Below, piece after piece: positions 1 through 7,482 of a DNA stretch of 64,000 nt; positions within the stretch are counted from its first letter, which is position 1, and each line of letters starts with the position of its first letter. This stretch comes from UBA5078 sp033721235 (GTDB taxonomy: Bacteria > Pseudomonadota > Gammaproteobacteria > Pseudomonadales > Pseudohongiellaceae): positions 1 through 64,000 of the forward strand of contig JAWWAY010000003.1 in NCBI GenBank assembly GCA_033721235.1. Direction: 5' to 3'. The notes below the pieces were generated by a model, which searched no databases, had not been told where the DNA came from, and saw only the letters and a list, made by a program, of their open reading frames with translations. The position numbers and the translations under genes are program-made.

Positions 1-1
1 A

Positions 2-259
2 ATAGAAGTCACTCGTTACGGCATTGGGTCAAGCATGGGAACGTCTACTCATGCTTATGGAGGGACTCGCATGGGAGACAATCCCGAGACCAATGTGGTC
101 GATCGCTTTGGTTTTGCTCACGAGGTGAATAACTTGGGTGTGTTGGGCGCATCGGTAATGGGGACAAGTGGCGCCCGTAACCCGACGTTAACGGCACAAG
201 CATTAGCATGGCGTACGGCCGAACACTTAGTGGCTAACTGGCGAAGTATTACTGCCTAA
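2..259 (+). CDS. GMC family oxidoreductase, C-terminal fragment
   Basis: This is the last 85 codons of a gene that begins before the window; the frame is open from base 2. The peptide has the conserved end of glucose-methanol-choline oxidoreductases: a GTSTHAYGGTRMG stretch, which in this family carries the catalytic His region, then VDRFG, then SVMGTSGARNPTLTAQALAWRTAEHL, of which the N-P-T-L motif contacts FAD. Such flavoenzymes oxidise alcohols, sugars or gluconate-type substrates, often in the periplasm with a cytochrome partner. The substrate cannot be told from this fragment. PQQ dehydrogenases 10-14 kb downstream fit a general alcohol/sugar oxidation theme, but they are not linked by operon structure. 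Confidence 0.85.
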   Translation: MEVTRYGIGSSMGTSTHAYGGTRMGDNPETNVVDRFGFAHEVNNLGVLGASVMGTSGARNPTLTAQALAWRTAEHLVANWRSITA

Positions 260-265
260 TGAATT

Positions 266-889
266 CTATGAGTAAAGTGCTTGCAGTCCTTGCACTGCCG
301 GCATTTGACTCATTCGATCACGGTGTTCTATCACTCTTGGCAATTTGCTGATATCGACACCATCGCCCTCTAGCCAAGTGGCGATGGTGTACAGATACAT
401 ATCCGCAACAGTAAACTGCTCGCCCATTACCCACGGCCCTTTCAGCATTCCTTCTTCTATTAGTGCCATGCACTGTCCCATGGACTCCGGCACTTTGCGT
501 CGCATGGCATCGATGGCGTCAGTTTCTGTCTCATCAACCCAGCGGGTACCACGAAAGCGATGAGCGTGGGCAACATGGACAGTCGAACATAAAAAAGCAT
601 TGAACGCCTGCATCTGCGCGCTTGCTTCGAGACTGTCTAGTGGGGCGAGATTCGCCTGTGGAAAGCGTTGGCTCAGATAGAAGAGAATTGCCGGCACTTC
701 GGTAATGACTGTGCCATCCACGGCCAATGCGGGTACTCGGCCTTTGGCGTTAATGGATAAATACTCGCTTTTTCTTTGCTCCTGTTGAGAGAAATCAATC
801 TTAATTGCCTCGTAGTCTATGCCTATATATTCGAGGGCAATATGGACGGCTAGCGAACAAGTTTTTGGAGCAAAGTATAAAGCTATCAT
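266..889 (-). CDS. Glutathione S-transferase family protein
   Basis: A 207-residue two-domain GST. Residues 1-80 form the thioredoxin-like glutathione site, opening with IALYFAPKTCSLAVHIAL and containing the cis-proline segment GRVPAL followed by the GSH-binding TEVPAI (usually ESxAI). Residues 90-207 form the helical domain, with the conserved FTVADMYLY motif (N-capping box). It is cytosolic and would conjugate or reduce electrophiles with glutathione. It converges with the GMC gene, the stops lying only 6 bases apart, and has no obvious partner gene. A second, more distant GST lies at 15836-16588. The exact substrate is unknown. Confidence 0.88.
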   Translation of the reverse strand: MIALYFAPKTCSLAVHIALEYIGIDYEAIKIDFSQQEQRKSEYLSINAKGRVPALAVDGTVITEVPAILFYLSQRFPQANLAPLDSLEASAQMQAFNAFLCSTVHVAHAHRFRGTRWVDETETDAIDAMRRKVPESMGQCMALIEEGMLKGPWVMGEQFTVADMYLYTIATWLEGDGVDISKLPRVIEHRDRMSQMPAVQGLQALYS

Positions 890-1174
890 TGTAGTGCTTC
901 TCTTAGTTGAAACTGGGGGGAGTACTAAAAACCCGTAAGATATCTCCTGCGAGACTCAGTCTACTGTAAAAGACTGACCGGCATCTATATGGAAATTATT
1001 GGCAGCATGAGAGCGACCCGCTCATGCTATAGATTGAGTCTTAGCCGTACTTGCCCGGTTCGCACTCAAAGTCACAATAAGGTATAAATGGCATAAATAA
1101 TTCGCATAGCGTGTCGGTGAAAACAGTCAATGGCGGCACAGGCTTTCAATTGATAATAAAACGAGGGCGATAAG

Positions 1175-3061
1175 ATGGGTAAGAGGATCAGAAGGCTTGG
1201 CCATGGGGCGGCTGCCATCGCTCTAATGGGTCTATCGGGTACCGTTGCGGCAGCCTGTGAGGCGCTCTCTATTCTAGACCTCAATAGCGCGACACTCGAA
1301 CTCACCGTCGATGTGGAAGGTGTGGCAGATTACGATGTCTTGCTGCGCTGGCAAGTCGAGGAGCCGGGCTTGAGTTTCTCGCTGGAAAGTCTAGAGCCCC
1401 TTGAGAGCGCCCCAGAGCAAAGTCAGGCCAGTTTCAGTGGTTCGCTACTCAGGGCGCCCTGTGTTTATGTAGAAGGCTTGGGTGTATTCGATGCGAGTTT
1501 TTCCCTAAGTCAATTGGAGCCTATTCGCTTCACAATTTCCGCGGCGATACCCGATGAGCAAGCCTTGGCCCCGCAAGGCGCAGCAGCTAGTTCTCTGTTT
1601 ATTCATGTGGCCAATCCTGTCATTGGCATTGATCAGCAGGCACAGGCGATAGTGGTAGCCAGAGATAGCAATGGTAAGGTCATAATGGGGGCAAACCCAA
1701 TATGGTCTTCCAGTGATGAGAGTTCTCTTAGCGTCAGTGACGGTGGCCTGCTCACCGGTGTTGCGGTTGGTAAGTCACTCGTCCAGGCAAGCTTGGATAA
1801 TGTGACGGCCGAGCTAGACGCGAGCGTTTATAAGCAAGACTTTGTGAGCACTCACGGTACGCAGTTTATGCTCAATGGCGAGCCTTTCTACGTGGCCGGT
1901 GCAAACGCGCAACAGCAGCTGGCGACATTTAGCGAATATCAATTGCAATACAATATCGAAAACGCCGAGTATTTCGGCGTTAATGTGTTGCGAATTTGGG
2001 GTGCCTCGCAAGCGGGCTCCCTATACGATGATTCGGTCGAAACTTTAGGCGTCGAGATCGATCCCGATGATGAAGATATTTTGGGCGAGTATCCTTATCA
2101 CCGACCCTTCTATCAATACTGGGATACCGATACCCAACAGGTGGCCATCAACGAAGGCCCCAATGGTATGCAGTTTCTCGACCGTTATGTCTATTTGGCT
2201 AAGCAAGCCGATATAAAAATTGCCTTTAATCTATTAGATAACTGGGAATGGTACTGGGGCGGTGTGAATCAGTATGTGGTTTGGCATGGCGGTAATAGGC
2301 ATGGTGACTTTTTTATCGAAGAAGATATAAAGCAGACCTATAGAGACTGGGTATCCTATCTGCTGAATCGAGAAAATATTTATACCGGCGTGAAGTATAA
2401 AGATGAACCTACGATTATGTCGTGGGAGCTATTGAACGAGGCCGGCTGTTATCACACAACTGAGTCGCAAAGTATCCTGCCTCACGATGGTGACGACAAT
2501 AATCCTTGCAATGGCCAAATAGTAGAGGCGTGGATTAGCGAGATGGCCGCTTATGTCAAAAGTCTCGATCCTAATCATCTGGTGACGGTGGGAGCACAAG
2601 GGCATTTTACCGATAGTTATGATGAGCAAATGGGCGAGGTCTATAGCGCGTTCAACGAGCCCGATATGGGGGTCATACTTTCTGACCCGAATATTGATCT
2701 CGCCAATTATCATATGTATCCCTATGAAGTAGAAAATGGTGATGGATCTTTAACGCCTTTACAGTGGGGCATCCGTTTTATTGAAGACCGTTTAGCTCTA
2801 GGCGATTTGTACAATAAGCCCGTTGTCTTGGAAGAGTTTGGTGCTACAGAGTTCGATGACTTGCAAGAGCTTATTGACCCTTGGTTGAGCATTTTGTATG
2901 AGCACAATAGAGCAGGGTTTTTCTTCTATGATTTGGCCTCTTATATCGCGCCGAACCAACCCACTTATGGAGATACCGCACCTAGCGTTGCGTGGAATAT
3001 CTATCCGGATACGCCCGGAGCTGAGCTGCTGAAAGCTTGGGTCGATAAATACAGGGAATAG
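1175..3061 (+). CDS. Secreted glycoside hydrolase family 5 enzyme, mannanase-like, with Ig-like domain
   Basis: A 628-residue exported protein. Residues 1-27 are a signal peptide (RIRR, hydrophobic core, TVAAA-C). Residues about 30-140 are beta-rich and unrecognised. Residues about 145-215 look like a bacterial Ig-like (Big_2-type) domain, with WSSSDESSLSV and a GLLTGVAVGKSLVQA core. The catalytic domain starts near 219 (FMLNGEPFYVAGAN). It has the GH5 acid/base motif WELLNEA (Glu422) and the nucleophile strand VVLEEFG (Glu553/554), so both catalytic carboxylates are present. The order and spacing resemble endo-beta-1,4-mannanases of subfamily GH5_7. Cleavage of mannan or glucomannan outside the cytoplasm is an inference; another GH5 specificity is possible. 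It stands alone, with about 285 bases of non-coding sequence upstream in which I see no clear promoter. Confidence 0.85.
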   Translation: MGKRIRRLGHGAAAIALMGLSGTVAAACEALSILDLNSATLELTVDVEGVADYDVLLRWQVEEPGLSFSLESLEPLESAPEQSQASFSGSLLRAPCVYVEGLGVFDASFSLSQLEPIRFTISAAIPDEQALAPQGAAASSLFIHVANPVIGIDQQAQAIVVARDSNGKVIMGANPIWSSSDESSLSVSDGGLLTGVAVGKSLVQASLDNVTAELDASVYKQDFVSTHGTQFMLNGEPFYVAGANAQQQLATFSEYQLQYNIENAEYFGVNVLRIWGASQAGSLYDDSVETLGVEIDPDDEDILGEYPYHRPFYQYWDTDTQQVAINEGPNGMQFLDRYVYLAKQADIKIAFNLLDNWEWYWGGVNQYVVWHGGNRHGDFFIEEDIKQTYRDWVSYLLNRENIYTGVKYKDEPTIMSWELLNEAGCYHTTESQSILPHDGDDNNPCNGQIVEAWISEMAAYVKSLDPNHLVTVGAQGHFTDSYDEQMGEVYSAFNEPDMGVILSDPNIDLANYHMYPYEVENGDGSLTPLQWGIRFIEDRLALGDLYNKPVVLEEFGATEFDDLQELIDPWLSILYEHNRAGFFFYDLASYIAPNQPTYGDTAPSVAWNIYPDTPGAELLKAWVDKYRE

Positions 3062-3235
3062 CCGTGGACTGACCGCTCTAGGGGGCGCGATCACGCCGCG
3101 CTAAGGCCTTAATAGGTCAGGCTCGATTTGGGTGCGCCAAGGCGAAGCCCAATTAACACTTGAGCGTTGTATTATTAAGGCAATTACGCTTCACGGCTCG
3201 CTATGAGCGACGGCAGTATTTTTAGGGGGAGAGCG

Positions 3236-4829
3236 ATGTTAAAAGAAGGTCTTAGTAGGCGTGGTTTCTTACGCCTTGGTTCAGCAGCGGGTGCCTTACT
3301 GCCCGTGAGCATGAGCTTTGCGCAAGACACTGTCGATGCGCAAACTCGCTTTGGTCCGGTGCGAGGCAAACGCCTCAACGGAGTCAACGTTTTCAAAGGC
3401 ATACCTTATGGTGCAGATACGTCTGGCAAGAATCGTTTTATGCCGCCAAAGGATCCCGAGCCATGGACAGCGGTAAAGGAAGCGTATGAATATGGCCCAG
3501 CAACCCCTCAAAGCAACCCCTCAAAGCAACCCAGCTAGCGACCGGCGCCAAGATGGCAATGAAAGCGAAGACTGCCTGGTACTCAATGTGTGGAGCAGGG
3601 GTGGCAATGATGGTGGTAAGCGCCCAGTGTTGTTTTGGATACATGGCGGCGGCTTTTCATCTCTCTCTGGTTCTTCGCCAGCCTACGACGGCACCAATTT
3701 AGCATTGCGCGGTGATGTTGTAGTCATCACCATTAATCACCGTCTTAATATTCTAGGTTTTACTCATTTCGGCGATTTTGGTAACGATGATTTTGCGAGC
3801 TCTGGCACTGTCGGCATGCAAGACATCGTTCATGCGCTTAAGTGGGTGCGTGACAATATCGAGAACTTTGGCGGCGACCCCAATCGTGTCACCATTTTTG
3901 GCGAGTCCGGCGGTGGGCGAAAAGTCGGTACCTTATTGGCCATGCCATCCGCAAAAGGGCTATTTCACCGCGCTATCATCGAAAGTGGTGCGACGCTTAA
4001 ATTACCCGAGCGAGAACAGGCTGCCGAGCTTGCTAAGAGTGTCTTGGATGAGCTTGGTATAGCCCCCGATGAATTGCATAAACTACAAGAGCTTCCGGTG
4101 GATGCCATCATGTCTGCTTATGTTAAAGTGGGTGCGGGCGCTATCGAAGTAGGAGGAGGGGCATTTGCACCAACCCGAGACGGCAATGTCATTCCCTATC
4201 ATCCGTTTTGGCCAGAGGCCTCACCGGTGAATCCAGACGTGCCCGTCATCATCGGTTCGAATAGGACAGAACTGTCCTATTTTGATCGAGCTGGTTTTGA
4301 TATCGATGAAGCGGGAATGCGAGAGCGTTTTGCTGGCATTGTCGGAGCAGAGAATGTCGATCGTGTGGTGGCGACTTATCGTGAGGCAAATCCGGATGCC
4401 TCTGTGGCTGAGATTTATTTTCTCGTCATCAGCGATGACGCTTATGTAATTCCGGGCATTACCATGGCCGAGCGTCGGGCGGCACTGGGTGGTGCTCCTG
4501 TGTATCTGTATTATCTTACTTGGGAAGTACGTGCCAATGGAGGCAGACTCATGAGTCCTCATACACTGGATATTCCTTTGGTGTTTGATAACTCGGAAAT
4601 TTCGCCTTTAACTCGAGGTAGCGCAGATGCAGCAGCCTTGGCAGCTAAAGTGAGCGAGACTGTGATCGCCTTTGCCCGCACCGGGAATCCCAATGCGGGC
4701 ACATTACCCCAGTGGCAACCATACGAAGCCAGCGAGAGACAGACAATGGTGCTCAATGATGTGAGCGAGCTGGTGGCCGATCCCATAGAGAGTCGCCGTG
4801 AGCTGATGCAGTCACTTCTAGATTTGTAA
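3236..4829 (+). pseudogene. Tat-exported type B carboxylesterase, frameshifted by a 13-bp duplication
   Basis: The gene starts at ATG 3236, behind an AGGGGGAGAG ribosome site, and opens with a twin-arginine signal (SRRGFLRLG, then a hydrophobic stretch ending SFAQ). Frame 1 continues through FGPVRG and FKGIPYG to EYGPATPQSNPSKQ and stops at 3538. The rest of the enzyme lies one frame over: SEDCLVLNVW, the oxyanion HGGGF, the nucleophile elbow GESGGG, and later SNRTELSYF and SPHTLDIPLVFDN with the family His. The break falls in a tandem copy of CAACCCCTCAAAG (3501-3513 and 3514-3526). Removing one copy gives an uninterrupted protein through PQSNPASDRRQDGNESEDC. As written, only a 100-residue fragment or an unexported C-terminal piece can be made. 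A terminator follows at 4843-4869. Confidence 0.9.
3501..3532. repeat. 13-bp tandem duplication causing a frameshift
   Basis: CAACCCCTCAAAG occurs twice head to tail (3501-3513, 3514-3526) and is followed by a partial third unit, CAACCC (3527-3532). The unit length is not a multiple of three, so each gain or loss shifts the esterase frame. With one full copy plus the partial unit the frame is open. Confidence 0.95.
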
Positions 4830-4842
4830 GAGGCCCTATGAC

Positions 4843-4869
4843 GGCTTGGGCTCGTGCCCAAGCTGTTTT
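4843..4869 (+). terminator. Rho-independent terminator after the esterase
   Basis: An 8-bp perfect stem, GCTTGGGC/GCCCAAGC, with loop TCGT, followed by TGTTTTC. It lies 14 bases past the esterase stop. Confidence 0.75.
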
Positions 4870-4929
4870 CCGAATAGCTTTTTCGCTACACTAGCCGGCT
4901 CGTTTTAGGCCTTTAGGAGCTGCCGGTAC

Positions 4930-5754
4930 ATGCCCAATAATACTGCCACTATTTCTAGTTCGAATGCCGCAAGCCTATTGCAGAGCATCGAGCAACACCG
5001 CTTTTTTCAAGCCAGTGTTATTTTTATTATTGTTCTTTCTGCACTGGCCATTGGTGCCAAAACCTATGAATTACCGAGCCTAGCCGAAAGGTTTCTAAAC
5101 CTATTAGATACGGGTATTACCGTCTTCTTTTTAGCCGAAATCATTCTGCGATTTGCTGCATGCGAGAACCGCAAACGTTTCTTTCACAACGGTTGGAACC
5201 TGTTTGATACGATTATCGTGGTAGGCAGTCTAATCCCGCTAGATAACGCCGATGCAGTATTGATTGGGCGATTATTGAGAGTGTTCAGGGTACTGCGTCT
5301 CGTATCCGTCGTACCCGAGCTGCGCTCGCTCATCAATGCTCTGCTTAAGGCGATACCGCGAATGGGCTATATCGCTTTGTTGATGTTCGTTATCTTTTAT
5401 ATTTATGGTGCCGTGGGTTCGCTGTTCTTTAGTCGCATTAACGAGAACCTGTGGGGGGATGTATCGATCGCGATGCTAACACTGTTTAGGATAGCGACAT
5501 TCGAGGACTGGACCGATGTGATGTATGAAACGATGGCGGTGTATCCAATTAGTTGGATGTTCTATTTGAGTTTCATCTTTCTAACGGCGTTTATTTTCTT
5601 GAATATGATGGTGGGCACTATTTTGGAGGTCATGTCTGCGGAGCATAATGCCGCGACTCAGGATCAGGCTCACGAGGAAAGACACCAGCTTGGCGAACAG
5701 CTCCAACAACTGCAGAAGCAACTCGCTGCGATCGAGCAGAAGCTGGATAAATAG
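4930..5754 (+). CDS. Voltage-gated cation channel, BacNav-like, with acidic TFEDWTD filter
   Basis: A 274-residue single-domain 6-TM channel of the ion transport family, the usual length for bacterial NaV-type tetramers. S1 to S3 lie around residues 25-105. S4 carries Arg114, 117, 120 and 123 at every third position (GRLLRVFRVLRLV), a voltage sensor. The pore loop reads TLFRIATFEDWTD, giving the filter T190-F-E192-D193-W194-T-D196. S6 is near 205-232 (FLTAFIFLNMMVGTILEVM), and the tail from about 236 is a Gln/Glu-rich coiled coil typical of the tetramerising bundle. In sodium channels of this family the filter is LESW; here acidic residues occupy three positions, which suggests calcium permeability (inference). 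It is an inner-membrane protein encoded alone between convergent and divergent genes. Confidence 0.9.
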   Translation: MPNNTATISSSNAASLLQSIEQHRFFQASVIFIIVLSALAIGAKTYELPSLAERFLNLLDTGITVFFLAEIILRFAACENRKRFFHNGWNLFDTIIVVGSLIPLDNADAVLIGRLLRVFRVLRLVSVVPELRSLINALLKAIPRMGYIALLMFVIFYIYGAVGSLFFSRINENLWGDVSIAMLTLFRIATFEDWTDVMYETMAVYPISWMFYLSFIFLTAFIFLNMMVGTILEVMSAEHNAATQDQAHEERHQLGEQLQQLQKQLAAIEQKLDK

Positions 5755-5758
5755 CCGC

Positions 5759-6424
5759 TTAGTCTTCGGCCCACTGGCGTAGCAAATTGCTTCGGGTCTT
5801 GAGCAGCAGTTCCAGGCTTGCCTGTTGAGTCTCTTGCTGAGGGCGCAGATTTGCAATGGCGCGCTCTAGGTCGAAGAGGATCTCTCGTTGCTCGGCGCTA
5901 CGAATAAAGCTTCTTATCCAGCCAACCAAGACAAGACGTTGCCCGCTGCTGACAGGCTCCACCCGATGAAGAGTGGAGGAGGGGTAAAGGAGCATATTGC
6001 CCGCACCCAATTTATAAGGGCGTTCGGCTGCTGGTTCGTCGATGACGAGCTCGCCTCCCTCGTACTCACTATCATCAGAAATAAACACCGTGAATGATAG
6101 ATCTGTTCTTTGGCCAGACATGAGGGCGTCGTCTACATGTGGGCCGTAGTGCATGCTCTGGTCATAGCGGCTTAGCATGAGTCTCACAATGGACTTTGGG
6201 CGTGCAAAATAGGCCACTAGCTCGTGCCCAAGAATGGCGGTCTCGGCCTCGGATAGCAGTTTGGCGACCTTGGGGTTAGCTTTTGCCTGCAAGTTGTTCT
6301 TCCGCTCGCGGGCATGCCAACCAGCGGTGAGTCGCCCGTCTGCAAACAAGCTATCTTCAGCGCCAAGGCCCTTCAGCTGCGCCAGTAATTGAGGCGACAG
6401 CACTTGTGCGATTTGTAGCAACAT
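5759..6424 (-). CDS. PKHD-type Fe(II)/2-oxoglutarate hydroxylase (PiuC/YbiX family)
   Basis: A 221-residue protein of the PiuC/YbiX family. The iron triad is visible as H96-x-D98 (YGPHVDDA) and H153 (STLHRVEPV), and the 2-oxoglutarate salt-bridge Arg is R163 (GQRLVLVGW). The family is a cytosolic dioxygenase commonly co-expressed with TonB-dependent siderophore receptors under Fur; its substrate is not established. A Fur-box-like sequence lies at 6436-6454, 12 bases before this start codon, and is shared with the divergent lipoprotein gene, supporting iron-repressed expression. No TonB receptor gene is adjacent, unlike the usual piuA-piuC pair. Confidence 0.9.
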   Translation of the reverse strand: MLLQIAQVLSPQLLAQLKGLGAEDSLFADGRLTAGWHARERKNNLQAKANPKVAKLLSEAETAILGHELVAYFARPKSIVRLMLSRYDQSMHYGPHVDDALMSGQRTDLSFTVFISDDSEYEGGELVIDEPAAERPYKLGAGNMLLYPSSTLHRVEPVSSGQRLVLVGWIRSFIRSAEQREILFDLERAIANLRPQQETQQASLELLLKTRSNLLRQWAED

Positions 6425-6435
6425 CTTCGCTTATC

Positions 6436-6454
6436 CTAATTGAGAATCATTCTT
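6436..6454. promoter_or_regulatory. Fur box between piuC-like gene and lipoprotein gene
   Basis: The sequence has an unbroken core TGAGAATCATT and matches 13 of 19 positions of GATAATGAGAATCATTATC. It overlaps the -35 element of the forward promoter and sits just upstream of the reverse gene's start codon. Confidence 0.75.
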
Positions 6455-6468
6455 GTTGGGTGTATAGT
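6440..6468 (+). promoter_or_regulatory. Sigma-70 promoter of the lipoprotein gene
   Basis: A -35 TTGAGA (6440-6445), a 17-base spacer and a -10 TATAGT (6463-6468); each hexamer matches consensus at 5 of 6 positions. Transcription would start near 6475, giving a leader of about 67 bases. Fur binding at 6436-6454 would cover the -35. Confidence 0.7.
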
Positions 6469-6541
6469 GCTTTTTCAGTTTAGTGATGCTTCGGGCTAAA
6501 TACAAACACGTTTCTCTATATATGTTGAGGTGAGAGTGAGC

Positions 6542-7333
6542 ATGGAAACCAAGAGTAAGCTTTGGGTTGGATTAGGAGTCGTTGTAGCGGCAAGTACAGC
6601 GTTATATGGCTGCAGCAGTGATTCTGAAATGGATGCGATGGATCATTCTGCCATGAGTGCCGAAGAGGGTGGTGAAGGGGGCGAAGGCGCCAGCACGGCC
6701 GAGGCGACACAGAGCGATACGGTATATCTTGGTCAATTGGCTTTTATTCGCGGTCACTTAAACGTGGGCGTGAATCTGTACCAGGAGGGATACAATGAGG
6801 GCGCTGTTACGCACATGAAGCACCCCGGTGACGAAATCTATACGAACTTGCTGCCAGCGATGGAAGCGCGCGATGCCGTAGGTTTTGCAGAAGAGCTTGA
6901 AGCCTTGGCGAATGCCATTGAGAGTGGTGCCAGCAAAGAACAAGTCGAAGAGGTTTATCAGGCCTTGCTGAGCTCTATTGGCGATGCTGAGGCCGTGGTG
7001 AGCGACATCGAGGCTAAAGACCTAGGGCTAGTGATAGTCGATTTGGTACGCATAGCTGCAGCGGAGTACGATATTGCAGTAGCCGATGATGGCAGTTTGG
7101 AGAACGAACATGAGTATCAAGACTCTCTGGGCTTTGTCCGAATAGCGAAAGAGTTGCTGACAAAGCTGTCAACTATGACGGACAATGCCGAGGCGGTGGC
7201 GAGTATCGAACAGCAGTTAGATGCCCTATTGCCTATTTGGCCCTCTATTAGAGCCCCTGAACATCTGGAGGCTCAGCCATCGCAGATCTACGGTGCGGCC
7301 GGCTCAATCGAGTTCGCCTTAAACGATCTATAA
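6542..7333 (+). CDS. Putative Fur-regulated helical periplasmic lipoprotein
   Basis: 263 residues from ATG 6542; an in-frame GTG at 6530 is possible but overlaps the purine-rich ribosome site. The N-terminus is a lipoprotein signal (TALYGC, a reasonable lipobox), followed by a short Met/His/acidic stretch (MDAMDHSAM) and a Gly/Glu linker. The mature part is helical. GHLNVGVNLYQ and HMKHPGDEIYTNL resemble uncharacterised proteins I associate with FTR1-type iron uptake, and AAAEYDIAVADDG with EYQDSLGFV resembles the periplasmic extension of some FTR1 permeases (from memory). A periplasmic iron-binding or iron-delivery role is inferred from this and from the Fur promoter. No permease gene is next to it. 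Confidence 0.7.
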   Translation: METKSKLWVGLGVVVAASTALYGCSSDSEMDAMDHSAMSAEEGGEGGEGASTAEATQSDTVYLGQLAFIRGHLNVGVNLYQEGYNEGAVTHMKHPGDEIYTNLLPAMEARDAVGFAEELEALANAIESGASKEQVEEVYQALLSSIGDAEAVVSDIEAKDLGLVIVDLVRIAAAEYDIAVADDGSLENEHEYQDSLGFVRIAKELLTKLSTMTDNAEAVASIEQQLDALLPIWPSIRAPEHLEAQPSQIYGAAGSIEFALNDL

Positions 7334-7343
7334 GCGAATTGAT

Positions 7344-7382
7344 ATAAGGGCTGTAAGTGAGCAGCCCTTATTGTGATTTTTT
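7344..7382 (+). terminator. Rho-independent terminator after the lipoprotein gene
   Basis: A 10-bp stem ATAAGGGCTG/CAGCCCTTAT (7344-7353 and 7362-7371) with an 8-base loop, followed by TGTGATTTTTT. Confidence 0.8.
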
Positions 7383-7482
7383 AAACCATTAAGTCTAATT
7401 TTTTTAGTTAGCATTCGATTTTTTTTGATTGTCCTTAGGTGAATCAAGCGGCTAGAATCGGAAAAGAAGCTGCGGGTAAGCA

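Noticed and set aside
3100..3160. Hairpin after the GH5 gene (near 3128-3152)
   Set aside because: The stem has internal mismatches and is followed by no T-tract, so it is not reported as a terminator.
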